From Halovenus amylolytica (lineage in GTDB: Archaea > Halobacteriota > Halobacteria > Halobacteriales > Haloarculaceae): DNA of 64,000 nucleotides. Positions 39,206 through 48,402 of this stretch are shown here, one piece after another; positions within the stretch are counted from its first letter, which is position 1, and each line of letters starts with the position of its first letter. Location: positions 1 through 64,000 of the forward strand of contig SAYS01000022.1 of the NCBI GenBank assembly GCA_004015825.1, given 5' to 3'. Both the position numbers and the translations under genes were made by a program. The notes under the pieces were generated by a model. It did not search any database. It saw only the letters and a list, made by a program, of their open reading frames with translations, and was not told the DNA's origin.

Positions 39206-39382
39206 TTATTCTTCTGTCTCCAACCGACCATGTCGCTGGTCGATATCGTCTAGCATGTCGAGTGTTTTCCGTACCGAGGCACGAATGGCATCGCTCCGGT
39301 TGACGAATTTCTTATCATCCCCGACGTGTTCGTCCAAGTCGTTCATAAGTTCATCCGGGATCTCAACAGTCACCTTTGGCAT
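39206..39382 (-). CDS. Ribbon-helix-helix (CopG/NikR-type) regulator
   Basis: 58 aa from Met at 39382 (MPKVTVEIPDEL); an upstream ATG at 39427 adds fifteen residues without domain character. The N-terminal beta strand KVTVEIP and the two helices with NRSDAIRASVRKTL are those of a ribbon-helix-helix dimer. It is divergent from queD and shares a short intergenic region with the queD TATA box, so it is the obvious candidate repressor of the preQ0 operon. The fold is clear; the target is inferred. Confidence 0.8.
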   Translation of the reverse strand: MPKVTVEIPDELMNDLDEHVGDDKKFVNRSDAIRASVRKTLDMLDDIDQRHGRLETEE

Positions 39383-39464
39383 ATCTGGATATTCTCCAGG
39401 GAATACCAAAGTTTTTTCGAGAGACATAGTCGGACTATTCTCAGTGAGCGGCGTCTATGAGTTA

Positions 39465-39472
39465 GATTTAAG
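39465..39472 (+). promoter_or_regulatory. TATA box of the preQ0 operon
   Basis: GATTTAAG is centred about 28 bp before the ATG of queD at 39496, giving a leaderless transcript. Confidence 0.6.
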
Positions 39473-39495
39473 TGCAACGGCAATATTCTTCAGAC

Positions 39496-39957
39496 ATGGC
39501 TCAGGGAATATCGGATGTCGAAAAAGAGAATACACTTCTCTCAGAAGCAGGTGAAAGAACACTTCGAATTGGTGAAGACAAACCAATTCGGATCAGTACG
39601 GGACACCGAATACTCCACCACGACGGCGCATGTTCGCGGCCACACGGGCACAATTTCGAGATTACTGTCGAGGTGACTGGGACCCTGACAGAGGAGGGGT
39701 GGGTTGTGGACAAAGGGGTCGTCACCGATATTATCGACGAGTGGGATCACAGATTCATCGTTCAAAAAGGCGACCCACTGATTCCAGCGTTCAAAGAAGC
39801 AGGAGACGAAGACGGCCTCGTTGTCATTGAGGAACCTCCGACATCTGAAGTGCTCTCGGTGCTCCTCGAAAAACAGCTTGAAGAGAGGCTATCGGACAAT
39901 GTCTCGGAGGTCAAAGCGACAGTCCGGGAAACGGGCGAGCTCTGTGCAACGTACTAA
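39496..39957 (+). CDS. queD: 6-carboxy-tetrahydropterin synthase QueD
   Basis: Converts 7,8-dihydroneopterin triphosphate to 6-carboxy-5,6,7,8-tetrahydropterin, the second step from GTP to preQ0. 153 aa from ATG 39496. The PTPS/QueD signature is intact: H37 (STGHRI), catalytic C46 in CSRPHGH with zinc ligands H50 and H52, and further DKGVVTDI and EEPPTSEVLS. A GTG at 39472 is in frame but the TATA box at 39465-39472 overlaps it. Its stop overlaps the queE start by one base. First gene of a queD-queE-folE-queC operon. Confidence 0.93.
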   Translation: MAQGISDVEKENTLLSEAGERTLRIGEDKPIRISTGHRILHHDGACSRPHGHNFEITVEVTGTLTEEGWVVDKGVVTDIIDEWDHRFIVQKGDPLIPAFKEAGDEDGLVVIEEPPTSEVLSVLLEKQLEERLSDNVSEVKATVRETGELCATY

Positions 39958-40733
39958 TGCCGGTTGCCAGTGAGGTCTCAGACATCGGCTCAGAAACACC
40001 GCCGGAAGCAGATGCACTCCCGATTAACGAACTATTCTATTCCTTGCAGGGAGAAGGGAAATTGACCGGGACACCGTCGGTGTTCATTCGGACCTCTGGA
40101 TGTAATCTCCGTTGCTGGTTCTGTGATTCCTATCATACCTCGTGGGAACCAACCGGGGCTTGGATGACCCTCGACGAGATCGTTGAGGAGGTGGAGTCGT
40201 TCGACGCAGCGGACCATGTGGTTCTCACGGGTGGTGAACCGATGATTCACGACGAGTGCGCTACGCTCCTCGATGAATTATCGGAACGTGGGTACCATAC
40301 TACAGTCGAGACGAACGGGACGATCTATCACGACACCTCAATTGACCTCGCCAGTATCAGTCCGAAACTGGCTAGCTCGACTCCAACCGCAGACGTGGAC
40401 CCGAAAGGCGATGGCGAGTGGGCAGAGAGACACGAGAATCAACGTATCGACATGGTGGAACTCTCGCAACTCGTCGATAGCTATGACACTCAACTCAAAT
40501 TCGTGGTTACCGCGCGGGAGGATATGGAGGAGATAGAGAACCTCGTCAAGCGCGTCCGCAGTAATACGGAAGCGACGATTCGAGACTCGGATATACTGCT
40601 AATGCCTGAGGGCGTGACCAGAGAGCAATTGGACGAACGCCGTGGGGCAGTCGCCGAGTTAGCACAGGAGTACGGGTATCGATATACTCCTCGACTTCAC
40701 GTGGACCTTTGGAACGATGCACCCGGGACGTAG
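39957..40733 (+). CDS. queE: 7-carboxy-7-deazaguanine synthase QueE
   Basis: Radical-SAM enzyme that contracts 6-carboxytetrahydropterin to 7-carboxy-7-deazaguanine. 258 aa. C49-x3-C53-x2-C56 (CNLRCWFC) is the iron-sulphur motif and SLQGEG precedes it as in all QueE. VVLTGGEPMI and ETNGT bind SAM and substrate. The start overlaps the queD stop (TAATG). The gene is of normal length and intact. Confidence 0.95.
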   Translation: MPVASEVSDIGSETPPEADALPINELFYSLQGEGKLTGTPSVFIRTSGCNLRCWFCDSYHTSWEPTGAWMTLDEIVEEVESFDAADHVVLTGGEPMIHDECATLLDELSERGYHTTVETNGTIYHDTSIDLASISPKLASSTPTADVDPKGDGEWAERHENQRIDMVELSQLVDSYDTQLKFVVTAREDMEEIENLVKRVRSNTEATIRDSDILLMPEGVTREQLDERRGAVAELAQEYGYRYTPRLHVDLWNDAPGT

Positions 40734-40753
40734 CTGAAGAAAGCAAGATACCA

Positions 40754-41368
40754 ATGAATAGAGATCACTCCCAACTGGAAAGTAGTACAGGCCAAACCTC
40801 TCCGACAACGACACCCGTCGATATGGAAAAAGCACAAAGAGGGACAAAACTACTCCTGGAAGCGATCGGTGAAGATCCAGAGAGAGGAGCCCTTGCTGAG
40901 ACGTGGCAACGTCGAGTTCCAGACGTGTTGAAGACTCTGAGTGAGGGACAACGTACCGAAGAAAAACCAGTCCTTCGGACGTTCGAGGCAGATAACGAGG
41001 AGTTGGTGATCAAAACCGGGATTCCAATCTACAGCCTCTGTGAGCACCATCTCCTTCCGTTCCATGGCGTGGCCCACATCGCCTATAAGCCGGACGGAGA
41101 AGTGGTTGGCCTGTCGAAACTGTCAAGATATGTCCGATGGAAGGCGCGCCAGTTAACGATGCAGGAGGAGTTGACACATGAGATTGCGACCGGCCTGCAG
41201 GAAGAGTTAGGTGCATCATCGGTGTTAGTCGAACTTTCAGCGACACACCTCTGCGAGGCGATGCGCGGAATCGAAACGCCAACCGAAACGACCACGCGAT
41301 CGACTGCGGGCGAACCGAGCGAACAAGACCGACAGCAGTTCCGAACTGCAATCCAAAGACATGACTGA
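40754..41368 (+). CDS. folE: GTP cyclohydrolase I, bacterial type (FolE, GCYH-IA)
   Basis: Opens GTP to dihydroneopterin triphosphate, the entry step to preQ0. 204 aa from ATG 40754; an ATG upstream at 40709 overlaps queE. Zinc ligands are C96 and H99 in CEHHLLPF and C167 in THLCEAMRG; VVGLSKLSR is also intact. This is the GCYH-IA family. Most archaea, and Haloferax volcanii as far as known, use the unrelated GCYH-IB (MptA), so this copy was probably acquired by transfer. It is followed by queC with an 8-bp overlap. Its presence makes the operon self-sufficient from GTP. Confidence 0.93.
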   Translation: MNRDHSQLESSTGQTSPTTTPVDMEKAQRGTKLLLEAIGEDPERGALAETWQRRVPDVLKTLSEGQRTEEKPVLRTFEADNEELVIKTGIPIYSLCEHHLLPFHGVAHIAYKPDGEVVGLSKLSRYVRWKARQLTMQEELTHEIATGLQEELGASSVLVELSATHLCEAMRGIETPTETTTRSTAGEPSEQDRQQFRTAIQRHD

Positions 41369-42062
41369 GAACAACCGAGCTGTAATCCTCGTATCGGGCG
41401 GTATGGATAGTGCGACGGCCGTGTATGAAGCGATGGACCGTGGGTACGAGCCATATCTTTTGCACACGTCGTACGGGCAGGAGACCGAAGACAAAGAGTA
41501 CGAGTGTGCAAAAGCGCTTGCAGAGGAAATCGACGCTGAAGACTTCCTGCACGTTGCCACAGAACATCTGGCAGCAATCGGTGCCTCGAGTTTGACCGAC
41601 GATGAAATCGATGTCGAAGAGGCAGATCCAGACAATGAGGATATCCCATCCTCGTACGTGCCATTCAGGAATTCAAACTTGCTCTCGATGGCTGTCTCAT
41701 ACGCCGAAGGCAACGACTGTGATGCGGTATTTATTGGTGCACACTCGGAAGATTTCGCTGGGTATCCGGATTGTCGGCCGGCGTTCTTCGAAGCGTTTCA
41801 GGGCGTAATCGACGCCGGCACGAAACCCGAAACGGAGATTGAACTGATCGCACCCTTTGTCGAGTGGTCGAAGACAGATATCGCCGAACGTGGAGACGAA
41901 CTGGGTGTGCCATACGAACTAACGTGGAGTTGCTATCGGAGTGAGGAACCTGCGTGCGGGACCTGTGATTCTTGTGCGTTCAGACTCGAATCCTTCCAGA
42001 ATATCGGTGAGACAGATCCGATCGAGTATGCTGAGCGGCCGTCCTACGCTGAATCGGCCTGA
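41361..42062 (+). CDS. queC: 7-cyano-7-deazaguanine synthase QueC
   Basis: ATP-dependent conversion of 7-carboxy-7-deazaguanine and ammonia to preQ0. 233 aa. The PP-loop SGGMDS is at 12-17, and the C-terminal zinc site is C191-x7-C199-x2-C202-x2-C205. Normal length, no truncation. It overlaps folE by 8 bp and ends the operon. The product preQ0 can feed archaeosine in tRNA or 7-deazaguanine bases in DNA. Confidence 0.95.
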   Translation: MTENNRAVILVSGGMDSATAVYEAMDRGYEPYLLHTSYGQETEDKEYECAKALAEEIDAEDFLHVATEHLAAIGASSLTDDEIDVEEADPDNEDIPSSYVPFRNSNLLSMAVSYAEGNDCDAVFIGAHSEDFAGYPDCRPAFFEAFQGVIDAGTKPETEIELIAPFVEWSKTDIAERGDELGVPYELTWSCYRSEEPACGTCDSCAFRLESFQNIGETDPIEYAERPSYAESA

Positions 42063-42116
42063 TTACCGATTATCATGCCGTTCGTATTGTTCAGCATAAG
42101 CCCTGGACTGCTCAGT

Positions 42117-42130
42117 TTACTTAAATTAAT
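42117..42130 (+). promoter_or_regulatory. TATA box of the EVE-like gene
   Basis: TTACTTAAATTAAT is centred about 30 bp before the ATG at 42156, so this gene has its own promoter although it follows queC by 93 bp. Confidence 0.5.
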
Positions 42131-42155
42131 TAGGTAGTATTCGTTTATTTTTATC

Positions 42156-42629
42156 ATGTCAGACAATCTCTTCCGCGTTACAGTAGATGAACCAAACTAC
42201 GGCAACGTTCTTGGGACGCCACCAACGACTGAAAAACTGCGAACTGCTAATCTCGTCTCATTAGAAGGTTCAAGACTGTGGGCGCAACGTAACAGTGAGA
42301 ATGGGCAACAGGTTTACGAAACAATGGAGTCTGGCGACGGATTACTTTTCTACAAAGTCAAACGAGGTATTGCGAGTGATGAAGGAATGTACGTCGGAAC
42401 AGCCAGGGTAGAAAATAAACATCGACTGAATGAAGAGCAAGCAAAGGCCCTGTTTCAAACACCAGTCGCAACGCTGGCCTATACTGTGACTGGTTTTACC
42501 GAGATCAACAAATCAATTCAAGATGTCAAGGCGGTTCTTGGGTACAAATCGTATCCACAGAGTAGTCATCGGGTCACTGACGACAGGTATACATCCGTAG
42601 ACAATGCTCTACAAACGCTGACTGAATAG
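42156..42629 (+). CDS. EVE/PUA-like domain protein, candidate modified-base reader
   Basis: A 157-aa protein that appears to be a single EVE/PUA-type domain: RLWAQRNSENG, GDGLLFYK, YVGTARV, ALFQTPVATLAYTV and a final LGYKS--QSSHRVTDDRY, in the order seen in EVE domains fused to restriction enzymes. Such domains flip out and recognise modified bases. Lying just after the preQ0 operon, it could read 7-deazaguanine bases in DNA. No catalytic part is present. The domain call is by eye; the ligand is inferred. Confidence 0.6.
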   Translation: MSDNLFRVTVDEPNYGNVLGTPPTTEKLRTANLVSLEGSRLWAQRNSENGQQVYETMESGDGLLFYKVKRGIASDEGMYVGTARVENKHRLNEEQAKALFQTPVATLAYTVTGFTEINKSIQDVKAVLGYKSYPQSSHRVTDDRYTSVDNALQTLTE

Positions 42630-42867
42630 GGGACGGAGTTGACAATGATCAGTCGCCGCCAATTACCTCCACATCCTGCTCAGACCGGTACGCCGACAGT
42701 TCCACAGATATGTCGGAGTAACCAGTCCTACGAAATTTTTCGCGGCAAATAAAAAAGAAGCAATTTGTTTAGTAATTATACGCCGTATCTTTCCCTAATT
42801 GAGCGAGCGTAAACACATCCATCCGAAATTACAATTCTGTATATTTTATTTCAATTACACGCACCAA

Positions 42868-42875
42868 GTTTATTA
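42868..42875 (+). promoter_or_regulatory. TATA-like element of the second nuclease-helicase
   Basis: GTTTATTA about 27 bp before the ATG at 42899. The spacing fits a leaderless transcript. Confidence 0.45.
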
Positions 42876-42898
42876 CTCGGTCGACGATTGGGAATTGC

Positions 42899-45800
42899 AT
42901 GGCACAAAGTGAACAAGCGACGGGTGACCCGACAGACGTCACCCTGACGCCCAGCGGCTTGGGCCAATATATCAGCTACTCTGGCTGTCCTCGCTTTTTT
43001 CGTTTAAAATACTTTGACCAGGATATTGTCAGTGAGCGAAATTGGTACGATCCGAACTCACGGAGCGATCTCTTTGCAGAACTCGGATTAGCGTATGAAG
43101 AACAGCAGTTAGGAACACTCGCAGCCGATGCCGACCGTGTCATCGGCGATGCAGAGAGTAATGGTGACCACATCACATATGACGAAACCTGGGTGACGGT
43201 AGACGCAGACCCTGGAAACACTACTATCGAGACGCAGTGGCACACTGGTGTTCACAAGCAATTAACTGAACTGCTAGAAACGCTGGCAGATCAAGATACA
43301 GAGGGACTCGATGGTCCTGTTGTCCTTTTTCAGACGCCTATGTTTGGCGAAATTGGCGTCTGGGATATCGCAGGCATTGCTGATCTCATCATGTTAGAAC
43401 CACTCCCCGATAGCCGGGGTGTTCGGTCACGAATTCTGGAAGTGAAAACCTCTTGGAAGGAAAAAACATCACACCAGATCCAATCGACGATTTACAGTAT
43501 CCTCTTAGATAACGTCGTCGCCGAACTTGAAATTGACCATGACCCGATCGCGACGGTTGTCAACCGCGAAGTTGATTTACGCGAAGAACCGCCAGCATCG
43601 CTTCAAGCGATCGATTTACCCTCACGGACAGCAGAAATCAAACGCCTTCTCAAGCGGGATGGAGAACTGCATCAATTGGCGAACCAGTCATTCGACGAGG
43701 CCGGGTACCGGCTAGAACGGAAGTGTGATGGCTGCCCGTACAATGGTGTGTGTTTCACGAAGGCAATCGAGTCTCGTGACCCTGCGTTGCTGAACCTTAC
43801 ACAGGGCAACCAAGAACGATTACAGACCAATGGGATTGAGTCAATGGCCGGACTCACGGAACTGTTCGAACGCGAAGAGGGGACGAAACCCTACGAGTAT
43901 GATGCCTTAGAGGTTCGAGAGGCAGAGACTGTGAATGCGCTCGAAAGCGAGGGGACGCTCGCAAATCGGTTGGATGAGATTGTCCAGCGGGCGCAGGTAC
44001 TCCGTGGTGAGCTGGATCCTTCGTATGAGTCATTCGATGATGTCGAATACCTCCGTGGCAGTGGCAACGGTATTTTGCCAGACGATAATCCGCACCCGCG
44101 GTTACCAGGGAGTGCGTGCGAGCAAAATGAGTTGATTCGAGTCTACCTGTATGTCCAACACGATCATATCCGAGACCGACTCGCGCTACTGGCCGCACGG
44201 GTCGATTGTGACAAGACGGACGCCCGGAGTGTTATCGAGTTCAGCAATCGTCTTCCGACGGACAAAGATGCCAGCCTTGAGACCGAGGGCGACTTGCTTG
44301 AGGCGTTTTTCGACGCGTTATTCGAGAAAATACAAGAGACTCAGGCAGAAGTGAGCGGAGAACCGGATCCAGGATACATCCATGTTTATACCTATTCTGG
44401 CCAGGAACGCGATGCGCTAATGGAAGCGGTGCAGCGGCAACCATCTGTGTTTGGAAGCAGTGCGGTCCGCGACCTGTTGGGCTTGCGTGAAGGGCTTGAC
44501 CAGCCGATGGTATCAGTCGTCCACGGCGATATCACGGATCGACTGGCCTTGCGGTATCCCGGCACAGGTCTGATTCAGACAGTTGACCAACTGCAGACGT
44601 TCCCGGATGATTCGTATGACCGGCGCTGGTTTTCGGCCGAGGATTGGAAGGTGACCATCGATGGCGAGACGATCAATCTCCGTGATGTCTTCAGAACCGG
44701 ACTCTTCGAAGGCCAGCGCCCATACGTTGAGCAAGGTGACTCGATTAGATTACTGCTCGGAGACGAGGCTGACCCTGATCGGGAGCCCGATGGGTTCTAT
44801 CCGCTCTACAATCGGTTTGGCAACCAGATTCCGCTGGAATACCTCTGGGCCGCTCGTGGGAAACTCGATGACGTTGGCGACGCTGCGGACGGGTCGAGTT
44901 TCACAGCATACCAATACTACGACGGGCCGGAGTCACCGCCGATTGGTCCGGATGAGGTCAAAGCGCTTGCTCTGCAACTGACGGAGGCTCTCGAACACGT
45001 CGAGCGTGCGATTGAATACAAGAACTGGCAAATCGATAAACAACGTGTCGACCTTGGCCGACTCCCCGACTTCTCACTGGCAGATGTAGAATTGAACCGT
45101 GCCTGTCAAGAGTATCTCGATCTTGAGTATGCAACGGACCGCCAGGAGTGTCTTGAGCACTACATCCAACCGCCACGGAAGCGCATGCAGACGGGTGATT
45201 CGACGATGTTCCGCGTAACAAACGTTGAACCAGCAGGGCAGTGGGACATTAGAGTCGAGGGAAACCTTCTCTATGATGAGTTGTTCCGGAACCCGGACCA
45301 GGTGATCGATAGCTGTCGAATCAGTGGAGCTGACGACGGCGGGTCGGGAAGTTGGCGCGTCATGTCGAAACTCGACCGTGATGGGGATGAGGTCAGGCAT
45401 GTGAACGCGACGTATCCGCGGTATATTGCGAACTCGATGAACGCGACCGTCGAAGAGTTCGATCGAACATCAAAAACGATCACTGTGAATGCCTCGACAC
45501 ATGGCGGGTATGGACAGGACCGATACTTAGAATGGCACCGGAGTGCCACGATGGATCCGGCGGAAGCGGCCGACGATGACTACACGACCCTCATCTCGGA
45601 AGGTGATTTGTTCATTCTTGATCCAAAAGCAGACTCATACCCTGCTGTCAGAGCCTATGATGCCCTCGAACGAACCGACTCGAACGCATTGTATCATCAA
45701 TTGAACCGGGCATTCCGCGATGGCGAGGCTGATCACTTTGAAGAACGGTTCTGTCCGCCAGATGCGGTTGAGCAGTTTATTGAGACATTTGAAAACGCAA

Positions 45801-47371
45801 CTGGCGGTCGACCACGTGGTAAACAAGCGGAGTTCGTCAAGCATGTCGACAACCGAATTGCGGTTCTCCAGGGCCCGCCGGGGACCGGCAAAACGAGTTA
45901 TACGCTAGCGCCAGCAGTGCTCGCACGCATGGCTGCTGTTGAGTCGGACGGTGAGCGATTGTTAACCGTCGTGACGGCGCCATCACACACAGCCGTTGAC
46001 GAAGCGATGGACGACATCGTTAAAAGCTGGGGAGGACTCACGGACAGTACAGCGGTCACTGCAGCGTCACAGTTTGTCCGAGTGCGGTCTGGATCCGGTG
46101 ATGATACCGACGATAGTGGTCGGCATCCAGCAGTCGATGAGCACGTCGACTTCGTAAACTACTACAACAGCACCGATATCGTGCAGATGACTGACGCCCT
46201 TCGGCCACACGTTTTTGATGACGGCAGCGATGCAACTGACCACCTCGTCATCTTCAGTACACCAACCTCGCTTCGGGGCGTGATCGACAAATGTGCCGGG
46301 GATCTGTTCGAGCTCGACAGTGCCGAAGCAGTGATGGACGCCGGTATTTCGTTCGTTGATTGTCTGGCAATCGACGAAGCGAGTATGCTTGATTTGCCTG
46401 CCACGCTCTTGGCGAGTGCCTTTCTCGGTGATGACAGTCAAACGTTGCTCATCGGTGATCATCGGCAGATGGAACCGGTTCAGCAGCACGAGTGGGAGGG
46501 TGAGGACCGGCGTACTATCGAAGAGAATGTACCGTTCATGTCTGCACTGAATTTCGTTCGATTCCTACGAGGGGATTTGGAGGAGTCGGAATTTGCGTTT
46601 GCGAACTCACCGGAGGTCGGTGACGCGATCCCAATCACACGGTTGGATCGGACGTATCGACTCCATACGCGTGTCGCTGACCTGTTGACGAATCTCGTAT
46701 ACACGGATGATGGGATCACACTCAAATCGACACAGACAGACACGATCGACCGCTTGGTACCCAGTACGAATGGTGTCCAAGCCGCGATGGAGCCTTCCGC
46801 ACCCGTTACACTCATTATCCACGACGAAGACGAGAGTCAGGATGCAAACCGGACTGAGGTTGCGCTTATCGAAGCATTGTTGAGTGCGTTGGATACTCCG
46901 CACCCTGATGACACAGGTATTGTGACTCCGCACAATGCCCAGAAGGGACGACTCAATCAACGGTTCAGCGAAAGCGCGACGATTGATACCGTCGAACGAT
47001 TCCAAGGTGGCGAGCGTGACGTGATGGTCATCTCGGCGACGGCAAGCGACCCTGACTACGTGCGGAGTGAAGCCGAGTTCCTCCTCAATCCGAACCGGCT
47101 GAACGTCGCCATGTCACGGATGAAAAAGAAACTCGTGATTGTCGCCAGTGAATCTGTCTTCGAGGTTACGCCACCGGATGCCGATGAATTTGACCAAACA
47201 CTAATTTGGAAACGGTTGTACGATGCGCTTGGTGTGACTGCAGAGAGTCCTGCAACTGCTGTGTGGGACGGGCGCCTCGGGGACTTCTGTAATGGAGCAA
47301 TTGATATACCAGATGGAAAGGAGGATACTTCAATTGAAATCTACGCACTTTCTGCACACAGTGAAAAATAA
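42899..47371 (+). CDS. Second Cas4-like nuclease / SF1 helicase (paralogue)
   Basis: A 1,490-aa protein with the same architecture as the protein at 5060-9505. The nuclease has C30 (SGCPRFF), IAGIADLIM, E-x-K in LEVKTSW, and CDGCPYNGVC for the iron-sulphur set. The helicase has GPPGTGKT at 992-999, DEAS at 1159-1162, IGDHRQMEP and LNVAMSRMKKKL. Around motif III the two proteins are visibly close (GDHRQM-P-Q-H-WE-EDR--IEE). It has its own promoter and stands after the preQ0/EVE genes. The two copies enclose the whole 5-47 kb region. They may serve different targets or be two subunits of one system. Confidence 0.88.
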   Translation: MAQSEQATGDPTDVTLTPSGLGQYISYSGCPRFFRLKYFDQDIVSERNWYDPNSRSDLFAELGLAYEEQQLGTLAADADRVIGDAESNGDHITYDETWVTVDADPGNTTIETQWHTGVHKQLTELLETLADQDTEGLDGPVVLFQTPMFGEIGVWDIAGIADLIMLEPLPDSRGVRSRILEVKTSWKEKTSHQIQSTIYSILLDNVVAELEIDHDPIATVVNREVDLREEPPASLQAIDLPSRTAEIKRLLKRDGELHQLANQSFDEAGYRLERKCDGCPYNGVCFTKAIESRDPALLNLTQGNQERLQTNGIESMAGLTELFEREEGTKPYEYDALEVREAETVNALESEGTLANRLDEIVQRAQVLRGELDPSYESFDDVEYLRGSGNGILPDDNPHPRLPGSACEQNELIRVYLYVQHDHIRDRLALLAARVDCDKTDARSVIEFSNRLPTDKDASLETEGDLLEAFFDALFEKIQETQAEVSGEPDPGYIHVYTYSGQERDALMEAVQRQPSVFGSSAVRDLLGLREGLDQPMVSVVHGDITDRLALRYPGTGLIQTVDQLQTFPDDSYDRRWFSAEDWKVTIDGETINLRDVFRTGLFEGQRPYVEQGDSIRLLLGDEADPDREPDGFYPLYNRFGNQIPLEYLWAARGKLDDVGDAADGSSFTAYQYYDGPESPPIGPDEVKALALQLTEALEHVERAIEYKNWQIDKQRVDLGRLPDFSLADVELNRACQEYLDLEYATDRQECLEHYIQPPRKRMQTGDSTMFRVTNVEPAGQWDIRVEGNLLYDELFRNPDQVIDSCRISGADDGGSGSWRVMSKLDRDGDEVRHVNATYPRYIANSMNATVEEFDRTSKTITVNASTHGGYGQDRYLEWHRSATMDPAEAADDDYTTLISEGDLFILDPKADSYPAVRAYDALERTDSNALYHQLNRAFRDGEADHFEERFCPPDAVEQFIETFENATGGRPRGKQAEFVKHVDNRIAVLQGPPGTGKTSYTLAPAVLARMAAVESDGERLLTVVTAPSHTAVDEAMDDIVKSWGGLTDSTAVTAASQFVRVRSGSGDDTDDSGRHPAVDEHVDFVNYYNSTDIVQMTDALRPHVFDDGSDATDHLVIFSTPTSLRGVIDKCAGDLFELDSAEAVMDAGISFVDCLAIDEASMLDLPATLLASAFLGDDSQTLLIGDHRQMEPVQQHEWEGEDRRTIEENVPFMSALNFVRFLRGDLEESEFAFANSPEVGDAIPITRLDRTYRLHTRVADLLTNLVYTDDGITLKSTQTDTIDRLVPSTNGVQAAMEPSAPVTLIIHDEDESQDANRTEVALIEALLSALDTPHPDDTGIVTPHNAQKGRLNQRFSESATIDTVERFQGGERDVMVISATASDPDYVRSEAEFLLNPNRLNVAMSRMKKKLVIVASESVFEVTPPDADEFDQTLIWKRLYDALGVTAESPATAVWDGRLGDFCNGAIDIPDGKEDTSIEIYALSAHSEK

Positions 47372-47661
47372 TATTGATTCGAATAAGTAAAAATTAGGTA
47401 AATTTATTGACAATAGGTAGTTGTAGCAGCATTGGCAAGACTAATTGCTGCGACTGTGTCGATCGAATACTGTCCAAGTCGAGAGAGTAATTTGGGAAGT
47501 AACGCTTTAAGATCAGGTCAGCGGTCGCGGTCTTGTTTGGCATTGAGTCAGAAACCCGTACAGTCACTGCCCGTGGTTCATCAATACACCATTGCTGTTC
47601 ATATTTACACAATTTACGTATTTAAAATAAAATAACATAAGCCATCAACTATTTCAGAACG
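47372..47661. other. Intergenic region
   Basis: AT-rich, with no convincing ORF, RNA gene or repeat. A TATA-like ATTTACACAATTTACG lies near 47604-47620. Confidence 0.35.
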
Positions 47662-48090
47662 ATGTGTGTAAAAAAGGTTGTGACAGAACTCGAACCTGAA
47701 CTCAACGCCGACGAGTACGCAGAACGTCGTGACGAACTCGCACGGCATACACTTGCTATGAGGGTGAGTGAGGAGATGGATTATACCGACGTTTGGGAGG
47801 TATATGAAAATATTCTCATGGGATTTTACGAAGACTATCCGGTTAGTGTTATTGAGCACGCTTCAGTCGACCCAACCGGCAAAACTGTACTAGGTCTCAT
47901 CGAGGGCCGTCCTGTCAAAAATCCACTCGAAGAACTGGTCGATCACGCCCATGCTGTCCTCGCTAATGACCTTACGCAGTATATTGAAAAGACACTCATT
48001 GCAGAAACAGAAATTATTGAAGTTGACCCTAACGTCGCAGATCCGGCCCAGGCCGCATCGTTAACAGAACAAGGGGAAAAATTCCTGTGA
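47662..48090 (+). CDS. Hypothetical acidic helical protein, 142 aa
   Basis: No recognised domain. Predominantly helical with many Glu; the N-terminal MCVKKVVTELEPEL is the only basic part. No membrane segment. It sits alone between the second nuclease-helicase and a GIY-YIG nuclease. Confidence 0.6.
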   Translation: MCVKKVVTELEPELNADEYAERRDELARHTLAMRVSEEMDYTDVWEVYENILMGFYEDYPVSVIEHASVDPTGKTVLGLIEGRPVKNPLEELVDHAHAVLANDLTQYIEKTLIAETEIIEVDPNVADPAQAASLTEQGEKFL

Positions 48091-48402
48091 CCAATTTGCG
48101 TTTGATTATTTCGTTCCTAATCCACGATCGATCAAGACTATCGGCTGTGGGTAAATCCGTCATTTGAGACGCGGAATAGCATACTGCAGCGAACTATTAT
48201 CGATTTGCAAGTCATTGGGCGCAGTTGCCCGTTGAAACTCTGGACCGACTATGTCATTCAGCATAACGCAGTACTTGAGTGGGTTCACTTGATACCACCT
48301 TTATCAGTTAATAAATTCGCATATTTCTTGATTCCGCTATACAGTACTTTCGCATGTTACCTTGAATATATTTGTGAACTGATTCTAATATACTAACTAA
48401 GT
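48091..48402. other. Intergenic region without a recognisable gene
   Basis: No long ORF on either strand and no repeat seen. A TATA-like TTGAATATATTTG at 48362-48374 lies about 33 bp before the next ATG. Confidence 0.4.
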
